The position numbers and the translations under genes are program-made. From Chitinimonas arctica (GTDB taxonomy: Bacteria > Pseudomonadota > Gammaproteobacteria > Burkholderiales > Chitinimonadaceae): a DNA stretch of 64,000 bases. Below, piece after piece: positions 8,192 to 16,873 of this stretch; within the stretch, counting starts at the first letter, position 1, and every line of letters starts with the position of its first letter. The notes below the pieces were generated by a model. The model had not been told where the DNA came from. It saw only the letters and a list, made by a program, of their open reading frames with translations, and did no database searches. Where the stretch lies: positions 3,968,001 through 4,032,000 of the forward strand of contig NZ_CP041730.1 of assembly GCF_007431345.1 (NCBI RefSeq). Direction: 5' to 3'.

Positions 8192-9277
8192 ATGTCGCTC
8201 TCTCCTGCCATCCATATCGTCCACGGTTCTCCCCTGGTCTGGCGTGCCGGTGCGCGCGTCATGACCCATGTGCGGGCGCAGGGATTGGCGCCGGCCGATA
8301 TCGGCCTGATTCCCGGCGCCGCCGGTGGGCCCAAGGCCCTGGCGCTGACGGGTTTGGACCAGGCGATTTTTGGCGAGTGGTTGCCGCGTGCGCCGCGTTT
8401 GCGCCATTTGCTCGGCAGTTCCATTGGTGCCTGGCGCTTCGTCTGCGCCATGCAGTCCGACCCGGCCCGGGCCCTGGCCAATCTGGCCGAACGCTATACC
8501 GCCGAGCACTTCGACGCCGGGGCCGGACCCATCGATGTCGCACTATCGTTGCGACGAATGCTGGACGATCTGTTTCAGGATGCGCCGGCTGCCTTGCTCG
8601 ACCATCCCGACTATGCCCTGACGCTCACCACGGTGCGGGCACGCGGTCTGCTGGCATCCGAAGGGCCGAAGACGCAGCTCGGCGGGGTGCTGGCCGCCGC
8701 CGCCGCCAATATGCTTTCGCGCCGGCTCTATGCGGCGCATTGGATGCGGGTATGGTTTGCCGATCCGCGCCACCCGGCTCCCCCTTTGAGCGCTGATTTC
8801 CCCACCCATATCGCACCGCTGCGCGCCGACAATCTATTCGATGCCTTGCATGCCACCGCCGCCATTCCGCTGGTGGTGGCCGGCGTGCGCGACCCCAAGC
8901 ATGCGCCGCCGGGCCAATACCGTGACGGTGGCCTGCTCGACTACCACCTCGACCTACCCTATACGCAGCTGCCGTTCCTGGTGCTCTATCCGCATTTCTA
9001 TCCCCATATCGTGCCGGGCTGGTTCGACAAGCGCCTGCCATGGCGGCGCGCCAAACCACACCGCCTGGACAATGTCCTGCTGGTCGCGCCTTCGCCTGCG
9101 TGGGTGGCGCAACTGCCCTACGGCAAGATTCCCGATCGCGATGATTTCCGCCGTCTGGATCGCGCCGAGCGGCAGAAGTATTGGCGCCAGGTCACGTCCG
9201 AAACTGCGCGGCTGGGCGACGCCTTTTTGGCGGCGGTCGACGGCGAGCGCTTGGCGACCATGCTGCAACCGTTCTGA
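8192..9277 (+). CDS. Patatin-like phospholipase family protein
   Basis: 361 aa. It has the patatin catalytic dyad: GSSIG with Ser77 as nucleophile, and DGG with Asp245. The oxyanion loop is the Gly-rich GLIPGAAGGPKAL near residue 35. The fold hydrolyses acyl esters of phospholipids. There is no signal peptide, so it is probably cytosolic or peripheral. It starts at ATG 8192. A cupin gene follows 71 nt later on the same strand. Confidence 0.8.
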   Translation: MSLSPAIHIVHGSPLVWRAGARVMTHVRAQGLAPADIGLIPGAAGGPKALALTGLDQAIFGEWLPRAPRLRHLLGSSIGAWRFVCAMQSDPARALANLAERYTAEHFDAGAGPIDVALSLRRMLDDLFQDAPAALLDHPDYALTLTTVRARGLLASEGPKTQLGGVLAAAAANMLSRRLYAAHWMRVWFADPRHPAPPLSADFPTHIAPLRADNLFDALHATAAIPLVVAGVRDPKHAPPGQYRDGGLLDYHLDLPYTQLPFLVLYPHFYPHIVPGWFDKRLPWRRAKPHRLDNVLLVAPSPAWVAQLPYGKIPDRDDFRRLDRAERQKYWRQVTSETARLGDAFLAAVDGERLATMLQPF

Positions 9278-9348
9278 ATCCACGCCGCGGCGCGGGCGGC
9301 CTGATATGCCGCGCACACTGTTCACCATACCCAGGGAAACATAAAGCC

Positions 9349-9711
9349 ATGTCAACCGTTACCTTATTCAGTCAACAACAACCAGCGCTCGAACAAGATC
9401 ACCCACGTCCGGAGCGTTTGCTGACGGGCAATCCGCTACGCAGTACCTGGAACCATTTCATCAATGGCAGCAAGGAGATGTATTCCGGTATCTGGGCTTC
9501 CGAGGTAGGGAGCTGGCGCATCGAATTCGGCACGCGGGAGGATGAATTCTTCTTCGTCACCGAAGGGCGATGCCGTATCGTGGATGAGTTCGGCAAAGTG
9601 GTAGAAGCCGGTCCCGGCGATGCGCTGGTCATTCCGGCGGGATTCCGTGGCGTATTCGAGGTATTGGAAGCAATGAAGAAGTACTACGTGATTATCGAGC
9701 GCACTAGCTGA
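9349..9711 (+). CDS. Small single-domain cupin (EutQ/ureidoglycine aminohydrolase-like)
   Basis: 120 aa from ATG 9349, preceded by AGGGAAACATAAAGCC. The single cupin barrel is visible as GIWASEVGSWRIEFGTREDEFFFVTEG, then EAGPGDALVIPAGFRGVFEVLE, the DUF861-type pattern. The usual metal His residues of classical cupins are largely replaced, as is common in this subgroup. The substrate is unknown. The stop TGA overlaps the ATG of the following membrane-protein gene (ATGA), so the two are probably translationally coupled. Confidence 0.8.
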   Translation: MSTVTLFSQQQPALEQDHPRPERLLTGNPLRSTWNHFINGSKEMYSGIWASEVGSWRIEFGTREDEFFFVTEGRCRIVDEFGKVVEAGPGDALVIPAGFRGVFEVLEAMKKYYVIIERTS

Positions 9712-10289
9712 TGGCCCGCCCGGGCTCCTTATCCCATCGATTGAAACGAGCCGCCACCGCACCGCTGGTGTTGTTGGCGGCTTTGTTTATTTTTCTCGAA
9801 ACCTTTCTGTGGGATGAGCTGGCCCGCCTGTTCGGCATCCTGTCTCGCCTTCCCCTTTGGGCCCGTTTGGAACGCTGGATCGCCGGTGTGCCGGCTTGGG
9901 CGGCATTGCCACTGTTCCTGGTGCCGATGCTGTTGTTATTTCCCATCAAGTTGGCAGCGATCTGGTTGCTGGCGCGGGGACATATGCTGTTGGGCGTACA
10001 GCTTTTGCTGGCGGCCAAGCTGGGCGGTACGGCGCTGGCGGCGCGCTTGTTCATGCTGCTCAAGCCCACTTTGCTGACCATACCGTGGTTTGCGCGCGGC
10101 TACGCTGGCCTTGTGCGGTGGCGGACGCGTATATTTGCACGCTTGCATGAAATGGCCTGGTGGCAGGCGGCGCAGGGCTTGATCGGCGCAGTACGTCTGC
10201 ATTTGGCTCGCTGGCGTGCTAAGCCTGGTATATGGAGCCGGCTGGTGCAACGCATGCGCCGGCGGCGGCAGAATAAAACAAGGAGATAG
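9711..10289 (+). CDS. Hypothetical inner-membrane protein
   Basis: 192 aa. Two or three hydrophobic segments are visible: APLVLLAALFIFLETFL (about 18-34), LPLFLVPMLLLFPIKLAAIWLLA (about 65-87) and a third around LLGVQLLLAAKLGGTALAA. The C-terminal 80 residues are strongly basic (Arg/Trp rich, ending RRRRQNKTRR), probably cytoplasmic. It overlaps the cupin stop by one base and ends 2 nt before elbB, so cupin, this gene and elbB form one transcription unit. Similar transmembrane proteins of unknown role are common in proteobacteria. Confidence 0.7.
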   Translation: MARPGSLSHRLKRAATAPLVLLAALFIFLETFLWDELARLFGILSRLPLWARLERWIAGVPAWAALPLFLVPMLLLFPIKLAAIWLLARGHMLLGVQLLLAAKLGGTALAARLFMLLKPTLLTIPWFARGYAGLVRWRTRIFARLHEMAWWQAAQGLIGAVRLHLARWRAKPGIWSRLVQRMRRRRQNKTRR

Positions 10290-10291
10290 GC

Positions 10292-10963
10292 ATGGCGAAA
10301 GTGGCAGTGGTGCTATCGGGTAGCGGTTACCTGGATGGCAGCGAGATTACCGAAGCGATCGCGACGCTGGTGATCCTCAGCCAACATGCGATTGCTTACG
10401 ATTGCTTCGCGCCCGACCGGGCACAGCGGCATGTGGTGGATCACCTGAGCGGCGAACCCGGCGAGGAAGGCCGCAATATGCTGGTCGAGTCCGCCCGCAT
10501 CGCCCGTGGCGAGATCGCCGCACTCGATACCCTGGTACCGGAAGACTACCAAGCCATCATCTTTCCCGGCGGATTCGGCGCCGCCAAGAATCTCTGCACC
10601 TTTGCCGACGACGGCCTGGACGCGCGCCTGCACGACGATGTAAAAAAAGCCTTGATGCCCTTTGTGCTGGCCAAAAAGCCGGTGGTGGCCATCTGCGCGG
10701 CGCCCTTGCTGCTGGCCCTGGCCGCGCGCGAGGCGGGCTATGTCAAAGCGCGCATCACCGTGGGTACCGGCGGCAATCCCCTGTCGGAAGCGATCGAGGC
10801 ATGGGGCCAATACCATTTTCCACTGGCGGTGGACCAAGCCTGCCTGGATTCGGAAAACCGCTTTATTTCCACCCCGGCCTATATGTTCGACGACGCTACC
10901 CCGGCGCAGATATTCGCCTCGGTGCAGGTGGCGATTGCTGCACTCCGCGAACTTTTAGGTTAA
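10292..10963 (+). CDS. elbB: ElbB, isoprenoid biosynthesis-associated DJ-1/PfpI-family glyoxalase
   Basis: 223 aa. The start follows AAGGAGATAGGC. It has the ElbB hallmarks VVLSGSGYLDGSEITEA at the N-terminus, PEDYQAIIFPGGFGAAKNL, and the nucleophile elbow VVAICAAPLLLA with the conserved Cys. ElbB proteins belong to the DJ-1/PfpI superfamily; glyoxalase III activity is reported for E. coli ElbB, and the name refers to an enhancing effect on lycopene production. Cytosolic. It is the last gene of the cupin-membrane protein unit. Confidence 0.92.
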   Translation: MAKVAVVLSGSGYLDGSEITEAIATLVILSQHAIAYDCFAPDRAQRHVVDHLSGEPGEEGRNMLVESARIARGEIAALDTLVPEDYQAIIFPGGFGAAKNLCTFADDGLDARLHDDVKKALMPFVLAKKPVVAICAAPLLLALAAREAGYVKARITVGTGGNPLSEAIEAWGQYHFPLAVDQACLDSENRFISTPAYMFDDATPAQIFASVQVAIAALRELLG

Positions 10964-11006
10964 GCTGGCCTTCTAACTTTCCTCAGACGCTTCAGCCATA
11001 ACGACC

Positions 11007-11060
11007 ATGCGCAAGCAAACCAGCTTTTTTTCGTTTTATTACTTCCCGACCACTAGTTGA
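11007..11060 (+). CDS. Phe/Tyr-rich leader peptide of aroF (candidate transcription attenuator)
   Basis: A 17-codon frame reads MRKQTSFFSFYYFPTTS and then TGA. Six of the seven residues 7-13 are Phe or Tyr. It lies 180 nt upstream of a DAHP synthase gene and 44 nt before a strong intrinsic terminator. This matches the plan of the enterobacterial pheA and pheST leaders, where ribosome stalling on scarce aminoacyl-tRNA decides whether the terminator forms. The Shine-Dalgarno is weak. Between peptide and terminator is a second hairpin, GGTTTC (11073-11078) with GAAACC (11087-11092). GCCCG at 11069-11073 could pair with the terminator's 5' arm and act as antiterminator. Confidence 0.72.
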   Translation: MRKQTSFFSFYYFPTTS

Positions 11061-11103
11061 CGCGGGCAGCCCGGTTTCACCCTGAGGAAACCAAGAATCA
11101 AGC

Positions 11104-11142
11104 AAGGCGGGCCCACAAGGCCCGCCTTTTTTGTTGTTTTTT
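11104..11142 (+). terminator. Attenuator terminator ahead of aroF
   Basis: A perfect 10-bp stem, AAGGCGGGCC (11104-11113) with GGCCCGCCTT (11119-11128), has loop CACAA and a long T-rich tail. It ends about 100 nt before the aroF start. It may also end elbB transcripts, but the Phe/Tyr leader frame directly upstream favours an attenuator role. Confidence 0.8.
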
Positions 11143-11240
11143 TTCGGCAGCCCGCCTGTCGCCGAGCCCGCAGCCTTGATCAAGCTGCGCAACGGTACAG
11201 CGGCCTCCGTCCCCACTCAATCGTGTAGCAAAGGATAATC

Positions 11241-12257
11241 ATGATCATCGTAATGTCCCCGCAAGCCAGCCAGGCCGATCTGGATGCCGTCGTCGCCAAA
11301 ATCCGCGCGGCCGGTCTTACCGAGCATATTTCCCGCGGCAGCGAGCGCACCATCGTCGGCGCCATCGGCGACGAGCGTCCGCTGAGCGAGCAAGCCTACG
11401 AGCAGATGGCCGGGGTCGAGCGCGCCATCCATATCGTCAAGCCGTACAAGCTGGTCGCCCGCGAAGGCCATCCGGCCGGCAGCATCATCGATATCCGCGG
11501 CATCAAGCTGGGTGGCAAGCAAATCCAGGTGATCGCCGGCCCCTGCTCGGTGGAAACCGAAGCGCAGATGCAACTGGCCGCCGCCGGGGTGCATGCAGCC
11601 GGTTGCCGCATGATGCGTGGCGGGGCCTTCAAGCCGCGTACCAGCCCCTATGCCTTCCAGGGCCTGGGCGTGCAGGGTCTGGAGTACTTCCAGGCTGCCG
11701 CGCGGGAATACGATATGCCCATCGTGACCGAGCTGATGGACGTACGCATGCTCGACACCTTTATGGCGCACGATGTGGACGTCATCCAGATCGGCGCCCG
11801 CAATATGCAGAACTTCGACTTGCTCAAGGAAGTAGGGCGGGTCAATAAGCCGGTCATTCTCAAGCGCGGCTTGTCGGCGACCATCGCCGAGTGGCTGATG
11901 GCGGCCGAATACATCGCCGCCGGCGGCAACAACAATATCATTCTGTGCGAACGCGGCATCCGCACCTTCGAAACCGCTTACCGCAACGTGCTGGACGTCA
12001 CCGCCATCGCCATGCTCAAGCGTGAAACCCACCTGCCGGTACTGGTCGATCCCAGCCATGCCGGCGGCAAGGCCTGGATGGTGCCGGCACTGTCCCGCGC
12101 CGCCGTGGCGGCCGGTGCCGATGGTTTGCTGGTGGAAATGCACCCGAACCCTTGCGAGGCCTGGTGCGATGCCGACCAGGCATTGACGCCGCAGGAACTG
12201 GAAGAACTGATGGCGTCGCTGCGACTGATCGCCCAGGCCGTCGGCCGGGAGCTTTAA
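11241..12257 (+). CDS. aroF: 3-deoxy-7-phosphoheptulonate (DAHP) synthase, type I-beta
   Basis: 338 aa. It condenses PEP and erythrose-4-phosphate, the first step of aromatic amino acid synthesis. An N-terminal ferredoxin-like regulatory domain (about 1-70; MIIVMSPQASQADLDAVV) precedes the TIM barrel, as in the Thermotoga/Bacillus-type enzyme rather than the E. coli AroFGH type. Catalytic motifs are VIAGPCSVE, MMRGGAFKPRTSPYAFQG (metal/PEP region), KPVILKRGL and LVDPSHAGG with the metal His. The start is preceded by AAAGGATAATC. The upstream Phe/Tyr leader suggests attenuation. tyrA lies 900 nt downstream on the same strand, separated by an opposite gene. Confidence 0.93.
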   Translation: MIIVMSPQASQADLDAVVAKIRAAGLTEHISRGSERTIVGAIGDERPLSEQAYEQMAGVERAIHIVKPYKLVAREGHPAGSIIDIRGIKLGGKQIQVIAGPCSVETEAQMQLAAAGVHAAGCRMMRGGAFKPRTSPYAFQGLGVQGLEYFQAAAREYDMPIVTELMDVRMLDTFMAHDVDVIQIGARNMQNFDLLKEVGRVNKPVILKRGLSATIAEWLMAAEYIAAGGNNNIILCERGIRTFETAYRNVLDVTAIAMLKRETHLPVLVDPSHAGGKAWMVPALSRAAVAAGADGLLVEMHPNPCEAWCDADQALTPQELEELMASLRLIAQAVGREL

Positions 12258-12311
12258 GCAAGAGGGCGGTAGCGTCAGGCCGGTGCGAGGGGCCTGGCCC
12301 CTCTCGCTGGT

Positions 12312-13073
12312 TCAACGGCGCTGGTAGCCGTTCGCCAGTTCCTGCGCGATTTCATAGATGCGCTCGCTGGTAGTGATGACATTGCGGCGCAGCTGGGGAT
12401 CGTCGTTCTTCTTGGCCAGTTCATCGATGGCTTGCTGGAAGAAGAACCACTGGCTGTCCATCAGGCTTAGCCGGCCCTTTTGGGACTGGCTATTGCCCGG
12501 CAGGGCCTTCAGGCCCTTGCTCAGCGTTTCGAACTCGGCGCGGGCGGCGGCCAGGTCCTTGGGGAGAAAACCCAGCTTCACGCCATAACTCTGCAAGAGA
12601 TAGATCTTGGCCAAACGCTGCGAGACAGTGGCAATATCCTCGGCCATGCGTAAGGGCTTGAATTCCGCATTGCCGCGCGCCTCGATCAGTTGGCTCCCCT
12701 TTTGGGCGATCCAGGCCAGCTCTTCGGATTGTTCCGACAGTGATTTTGCGCCCTCGCGGGTGGCGGGCGCCGCGGTCAGGGTCTTGTAGTCGGCCCAAAG
12801 CTGTTCCAGCAAGGCGTAGTTCTCGCTCAGCTCCGCATCCGGCTTGCTGGCGGTCTTCAGCTCCTGCAACTGTTTTTCGAACAGCTTGGCGGCCTCGTCA
12901 TACTGCTTGCGCGCCTCCGCATTGCTGGGTTCCAGCCCGCGCCAGGCATAGGTCTTGGCGATGCGCTCGGCCAGCAGTCTTTGGCTGGCCGCTTGCTCCA
13001 GCGAGGGTTTGACGGTCTCGGCGGCAAGACAGCTGAGGGAAAACAGGGCAAGGATCAGAACGGGCAGGCGCAC
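12312..13073 (-). CDS. Exported protein with type IV pilus transducer N-terminal (PilJ-like) sensory domain
   Basis: 253 aa from a GTG at 13073, chosen because GGAG sits 6 nt upstream and it begins a signal peptide (LPVLILALFSLSCLAA). The AASQRLLAERIAKTYAWRGL segment near residue 25 is the signature of the domain found in the periplasmic part of PilJ and NarX/NarQ-type sensors. A second similar stretch, MAEDIATVSQRLAKIYLL, occurs near residue 150, so two tandem four-helix domains are likely. There is no transmembrane or signalling domain after it, so the protein would be a free periplasmic module. It is divergent from tyrA. Confidence 0.7.
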   Translation of the reverse strand: MRLPVLILALFSLSCLAAETVKPSLEQAASQRLLAERIAKTYAWRGLEPSNAEARKQYDEAAKLFEKQLQELKTASKPDAELSENYALLEQLWADYKTLTAAPATREGAKSLSEQSEELAWIAQKGSQLIEARGNAEFKPLRMAEDIATVSQRLAKIYLLQSYGVKLGFLPKDLAAARAEFETLSKGLKALPGNSQSQKGRLSLMDSQWFFFQQAIDELAKKNDDPQLRRNVITTSERIYEIAQELANGYQRR

Positions 13074-13157
13074 ATCGGGCTCCAGAAGGTGAGGGTCTAA
13101 TAGCTGCAAGTATGCCGCGCGCTGCGGCAGCGACAAAATAGGAAAGCGAGCGTACCC

Positions 13158-14033
13158 ATGCGGGAAGTAGCTGTGGCGAAGTTGGTGGTGATAGGCGTGG
13201 GCTTGATCGGCGGTTCCTTCGCCTTGGATCTGCGGCGCGCGGGCGCCGTGCGCGAAGTGGTCGGGGTGGGCCGCTCGGCCGACAACCTGGCCCGCGCCCT
13301 GCAACTGCGGGTGGTCGATGCCGCCAGCCAGGATGCCGCCGCGGCCGTCGCGGATGCCGACCTGGTTTTGCTGGCGACGCCGGTCGGCCAGATGGATGCA
13401 CTATTGGGCGGTATTGCCGCTTCCCTGCCGCGCCACGCCATCGTGATGGATGCCGGCAGTACCAAGCGCGATGTGGCTGCGCTGTTTCGCCGTCATCTGG
13501 CCGATAGCCTGGACCGCTGCATCCCCGCCCATCCCATCGCCGGCTCCGATCTGTCCGGCGCGGCGGCGGCTCGATATAGCCTGTACGAAGGACGCAAGGT
13601 CGTGCTCTGCCCGCTGCCGGAAACCGCACCAGCCGTGGTCGAACGGGTCAGTGCCCTGTGGCGCATCTGCGGCGCCGACCTGGTATGCCTGGATGCCGAG
13701 CAGCACGACGCGGTTTTTGCCGCCGTCAGCCATCTACCGCATCTGCTGGCCTTCGGCTATATGAATACGATCCTGGCCCGCCCCGACGCGGATACCTGCC
13801 TGGCGCTGGCCGCCAGCGGCTTCCGCGACTTTACCCGCATTGCCGGCGGCCACCCGGAAATGTGGCGTGACATCGCCTTGGCCAACCGCGATAGCCTGTT
13901 GCGGGATCTGGGCGCCTTCCGGCAGCAGCTGGACCTGTTGATCGGCCAGCTGGAAGCGAAGGACAGCGACGCGCTGGCGGCGGCTTTCGCGACAGCAAGC
14001 CAGGCTCGACAAGCCTGGCCTCCGGCACGCTAG
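13158..14033 (+). CDS. tyrA: Prephenate (arogenate) dehydrogenase
   Basis: 291 aa. Oxidative decarboxylation of prephenate or arogenate in tyrosine synthesis. The N-terminal NAD(P)-binding motif is VVIGVGLIGGSFALDLR. Further family motifs are DAGSTKRDV, HPIAGSDLSGAAAA (the catalytic His region) and AVSHLPHLLAFGYMN; the C-terminal helical domain has ASGFRDFTRIAGGHPEMWRDI. There is no ACT domain and no chorismate mutase fusion, so it is the monofunctional TyrA type. The start at 13158 follows GGAAAGCGAG; GTG at 13173 is a possible alternative. The next gene converges on it. Confidence 0.9.
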   Translation: MREVAVAKLVVIGVGLIGGSFALDLRRAGAVREVVGVGRSADNLARALQLRVVDAASQDAAAAVADADLVLLATPVGQMDALLGGIAASLPRHAIVMDAGSTKRDVAALFRRHLADSLDRCIPAHPIAGSDLSGAAAARYSLYEGRKVVLCPLPETAPAVVERVSALWRICGADLVCLDAEQHDAVFAAVSHLPHLLAFGYMNTILARPDADTCLALAASGFRDFTRIAGGHPEMWRDIALANRDSLLRDLGAFRQQLDLLIGQLEAKDSDALAAAFATASQARQAWPPAR

Positions 14034-14053
14034 CCGCCGCGCGCGACCCTTCC

Positions 14054-14827
14054 TCAATGCGACGGCGGGGAATGGTGCGTTGCCGTACTGTCGTCGCTAT
14101 TGCTGGTGGCCGCTACGCCGGCCGCCACTGCCGCACCCGCTGCTATCGCACCGCCGCTGACACCGGCGGTGCCTGCCGTGGAGCCCACGCTGCCGGCCGA
14201 GGCGCTGCCGGCCGCCGCACTCAAGGACAGATTCGGCAGCGAGCCGAATACGTTCGCGGGCAGTTGCGAGAAGGAGACCAGTTGCGAGGTATTGGCGCCG
14301 AGGGTGGCCGAGTATTGCCCGGCATCCACCAGCAAGGTATTGGCGCCCTGGTTGATCACGATGCCGCCGTTATTGACGCCGGTGAATAAGCCGTTGTTCT
14401 GCAAGGCCGCCATCCAGTCGCTACCGCGAATGCCGATGGTGGCGGTCGGTGTTTCCAGCCGGAATGCCGCCTTGTTGCCACGGCCGATCAAGCCGGTCAC
14501 CGCGCGCAGGCTGCCGCGCAACATCGAAAAGAAGGCATTGCCCTGTTCCGGTGCGGCTGCGGTGAAGCGGAACTGCTTGATGCGGAAATCAGTGTTTTTC
14601 TCCAGCGCCACCACCTGGCCATCGTCGAACCGCATGACGACCAGCCCATTATTGCCGGTCACGATCTGGCTGCCGTTTTCCACTCGGTTGCCGGTAACCA
14701 AGGCGCTGCGCGTACCCTCGGCGGTCGTGACGAAAACAGTGCCGGATGAGCTGGTGATATTGGCTGCCGCCAAGGCCGAGGTGGCCACCAGCAGTGAGAG
14801 GAGCGAAAATATTGGTTTGCTGAACAA
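14054..14827 (-). CDS. Exported FecR-domain protein
   Basis: 257 aa from a TTG at 14827, preferred because GGGGGAATCATC precedes it; an in-frame ATG at 14884 would give a 19-residue longer N-terminus. A signal peptide (FSKPIFSLLSLLVATSALAA) leads into a FecR domain: GTRSALVTGNRVENGSQIVTG, MRFDDGQVVALEKNTDFRI, FSMLRGSLRAVTGLIG and TPTATIGIRGSDW. The C-terminus is a Gly/Ala/Ser-rich low-complexity tail with TVAAGVAATSNSDD-like sequence and two His. This type is not the sigma-regulating FecR but a periplasmic protein of unknown role. It ends 21 nt from the convergent tyrA stop. Confidence 0.82.
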   Translation of the reverse strand: MFSKPIFSLLSLLVATSALAAANITSSSGTVFVTTAEGTRSALVTGNRVENGSQIVTGNNGLVVMRFDDGQVVALEKNTDFRIKQFRFTAAAPEQGNAFFSMLRGSLRAVTGLIGRGNKAAFRLETPTATIGIRGSDWMAALQNNGLFTGVNNGGIVINQGANTLLVDAGQYSATLGANTSQLVSFSQLPANVFGSLPNLSLSAAAGSASAGSVGSTAGTAGVSGGAIAAGAAVAAGVAATSNSDDSTATHHSPPSH

Positions 14828-14935
14828 GATGATTCCCCCTATGACCGGTAAAGAAATTCCCCCGTGTAAGTAATAGCAGGTCAACTTGTGTTGTGAGCGG
14901 CAATTGTGTCCGGGACGAAGCCGGGCAGCGATCGT

Positions 14936-16225
14936 CTATAAAAAATCCTTCATGCGATACCAGGCCATCCCCAATACAAGGCTGGGTGTGCGCAGCAGCT
15001 TGCCGCCGGGGAAGGGCAGGTGGCTGATTTTTTCGAACAGGTCCAGGCGTTCGTTCTGGCCGGCGATCGCTTCGGCGACCAAGCGGCCGGCCAGGCCGGT
15101 AATGGCCACGCCGTGGCCGGAAAACCCTTGGCAGAAGTAGCAATTCGGCGTCAGCCGTCCCCAATGGGGCGCGCGGTTCATGGTGATATCGACAAAGCCC
15201 CCCCAAGCGTGCTCGATGCGGACATCGGCCAGTTGCGGAAATACGCGCAGCATATCGCTGCGCATGGCTTCGGCCAGGCGGGGCGGCGGCAGGCCGGAAT
15301 AGCTCACCTTGCCGCCGAACAACAAGCGGTGGTCGGCCGTCAGGCGGTAATAGTCGAGCACGAACTGCGTATCCGCCACCGCGAAGTTGGGGTTGATCAA
15401 GGCTTTGGCACGCGCCTCGCCCAGTGGCTCGGTGGTGATGCAATAGGTCCCCACCGGCATGATCTTGCGGCCCAAGCCGGCCACCAGGTCGCCCATCGAG
15501 ACATTGGCGGCGAGCACCAGCTGGCCACAATCGACCACTCCGGCCGCGGTATGGACGCGAGGCCGTTCGCCTTGTTCGATGCGCTCCACCGGGGTGTTCT
15601 CATATAGGCGCGCACCGGCTGCTTGCGCGGCGCGCGCCAGGCCCAAGGCATATTTGAGCGGATGGATATGGCCGCCGCGCGCATCGTACAGGCCGCCGCT
15701 ATAGCGGGGACTGTCGAGGTGGCTGCGCAATTCGGCTTTGTCCCACAGCGTGTAGTGGTGGTAATCGAAACGCTTGGCGGCTTCGTCCTGCCAGGCAGCC
15801 AGTTCGGCGAACTTGGCTGGCTTCACGGCCGCCAGGGCATGGCCGCGCTGCCAGTCGCAGGCGATCTGGTGCCGGGCGATCCGGTCTTCCATGATATCGA
15901 TGGCCTCCAGCGACATATCCCACATGGCGCGCGCGGCGTCTTCACCGACGGCGCCGGCAAGGGTGTCCATATCGCAGGCGTAGCCATTGATGACCTGCCC
16001 GCCATTGCGGCCGGAGGCGGCATGCGCCAGGCGCGAACCTTCCAGCAGGATGACCGAGTAGCCGCGTTCGGCCAGATTGAGCGCGACCGATAAACCGGCC
16101 AGCCCGCCGCCCACCACGCAGACATCGCAGCTGGCGCTGCCGTCCAGGGCCGGCAGCGTGGGAATGTCCGGGGTACTGGCGACATAGTAGGAATCGATAT
16201 GGGCTTGGCGTTGATATTTCAGCAT
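14936..16225 (-). CDS. FAD-dependent oxidoreductase of the DAO family (gamma-glutamylputrescine oxidase-like)
   Basis: 429 aa from ATG 16225; an in-frame TTG at 16252 gives 9 more residues, and neither has a strong Shine-Dalgarno. The N-terminal Rossmann motif is CDVCVVGGGLAGLSVALNLAE, ending with the Glu of VILLEGSRLAHAASGRNGGQV; the SGRNGGQ segment is typical of PuuB-like amine oxidases. LRTPSLVLGMAWYRMKDFL is at the C-terminus. The family oxidises amines such as gamma-glutamylputrescine with O2. No other puu gene is adjacent, but speB is 2.3 kb away, so a link to putrescine is possible; this is inference. Confidence 0.82.
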   Translation of the reverse strand: MLKYQRQAHIDSYYVASTPDIPTLPALDGSASCDVCVVGGGLAGLSVALNLAERGYSVILLEGSRLAHAASGRNGGQVINGYACDMDTLAGAVGEDAARAMWDMSLEAIDIMEDRIARHQIACDWQRGHALAAVKPAKFAELAAWQDEAAKRFDYHHYTLWDKAELRSHLDSPRYSGGLYDARGGHIHPLKYALGLARAAQAAGARLYENTPVERIEQGERPRVHTAAGVVDCGQLVLAANVSMGDLVAGLGRKIMPVGTYCITTEPLGEARAKALINPNFAVADTQFVLDYYRLTADHRLLFGGKVSYSGLPPPRLAEAMRSDMLRVFPQLADVRIEHAWGGFVDITMNRAPHWGRLTPNCYFCQGFSGHGVAITGLAGRLVAEAIAGQNERLDLFEKISHLPFPGGKLLRTPSLVLGMAWYRMKDFL

Positions 16226-16388
16226 GTCGGAATTCACAAAGGTGGCGATCAAGCGGCAGCGGTTCGAGCCAATGGCACGCTAGCACTGTTGAATATAATT
16301 TACAAGGCGTTGATTTGATCGCACGGCATGGCGCGACAGGATTTCACTGTCTACACTTTGGCTTTCATGCGCACAGGAGGAGCTTGAA

Positions 16389-16862
16389 ATGTCCAATAAA
16401 GTCAAACCCATCCCCGAGGGATATCACAGCGTGACGCCTTATCTCACGGTCAGCGACGGCAAGGCCGCCCTGGACTTCTACCAGCGCGCCTTCGACGCCA
16501 AGGTGGTGATGCAGATGCCGGGTGAGAACGGCAAGGTGATGCATGCCGATATCCTGCTGGGTAATTCGCATGTGATGCTGTCGGACGAATTTCCCGACTA
16601 TGGCGCGCTCAGTCCGAAGACACTGGGCGGACGCAGCGGTACCGTGATGTTGTATGTCGAGGATGTGGATGCCGTGGTCGCCAGCGCGGTCGCAGCCGGC
16701 GGCGTGCTGGAGCGGCCGGTCGCCGACCAGTTCTATGGCGACCGGGTCGGGATGGTCCGCGACCCATTCGGCCATGGCTGGCATATCTCCACCCATATCG
16801 AGGATGTGCCCGATTCGGAAATGGAGAAGCGCATGCGGGAATGGGAATCTAAAAACAGTTGA
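16389..16862 (+). CDS. VOC-family (PhnB-like) protein
   Basis: 157 aa. It is a single vicinal-oxygen-chelate module with the PhnB/glyoxalase pattern: an N-terminal VTPYLTVSDGKAALDFYQRAF, VMHADILLGNSHVMLSDE, and a C-terminal DQFYGDRVGMVRDPFGHGWHISTH. Metal-binding His/Glu candidates are in the MHAD and GHGWHI segments. The substrate is unknown; relatives include fosfomycin-resistance-like and methylmalonyl-CoA epimerase-like proteins. The start follows AGGAGGAGCTTGAA. A small NTF2-like gene follows closely. Confidence 0.82.
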   Translation: MSNKVKPIPEGYHSVTPYLTVSDGKAALDFYQRAFDAKVVMQMPGENGKVMHADILLGNSHVMLSDEFPDYGALSPKTLGGRSGTVMLYVEDVDAVVASAVAAGGVLERPVADQFYGDRVGMVRDPFGHGWHISTHIEDVPDSEMEKRMREWESKNS

Positions 16863-16873
16863 TAGGGGGAAGC

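Noticed and set aside
12281..12311. GC-rich inverted repeat between aroF and the PilJ-like gene
   Set aside because: Imperfect stem and no T tract on either strand; not convincing as a terminator.
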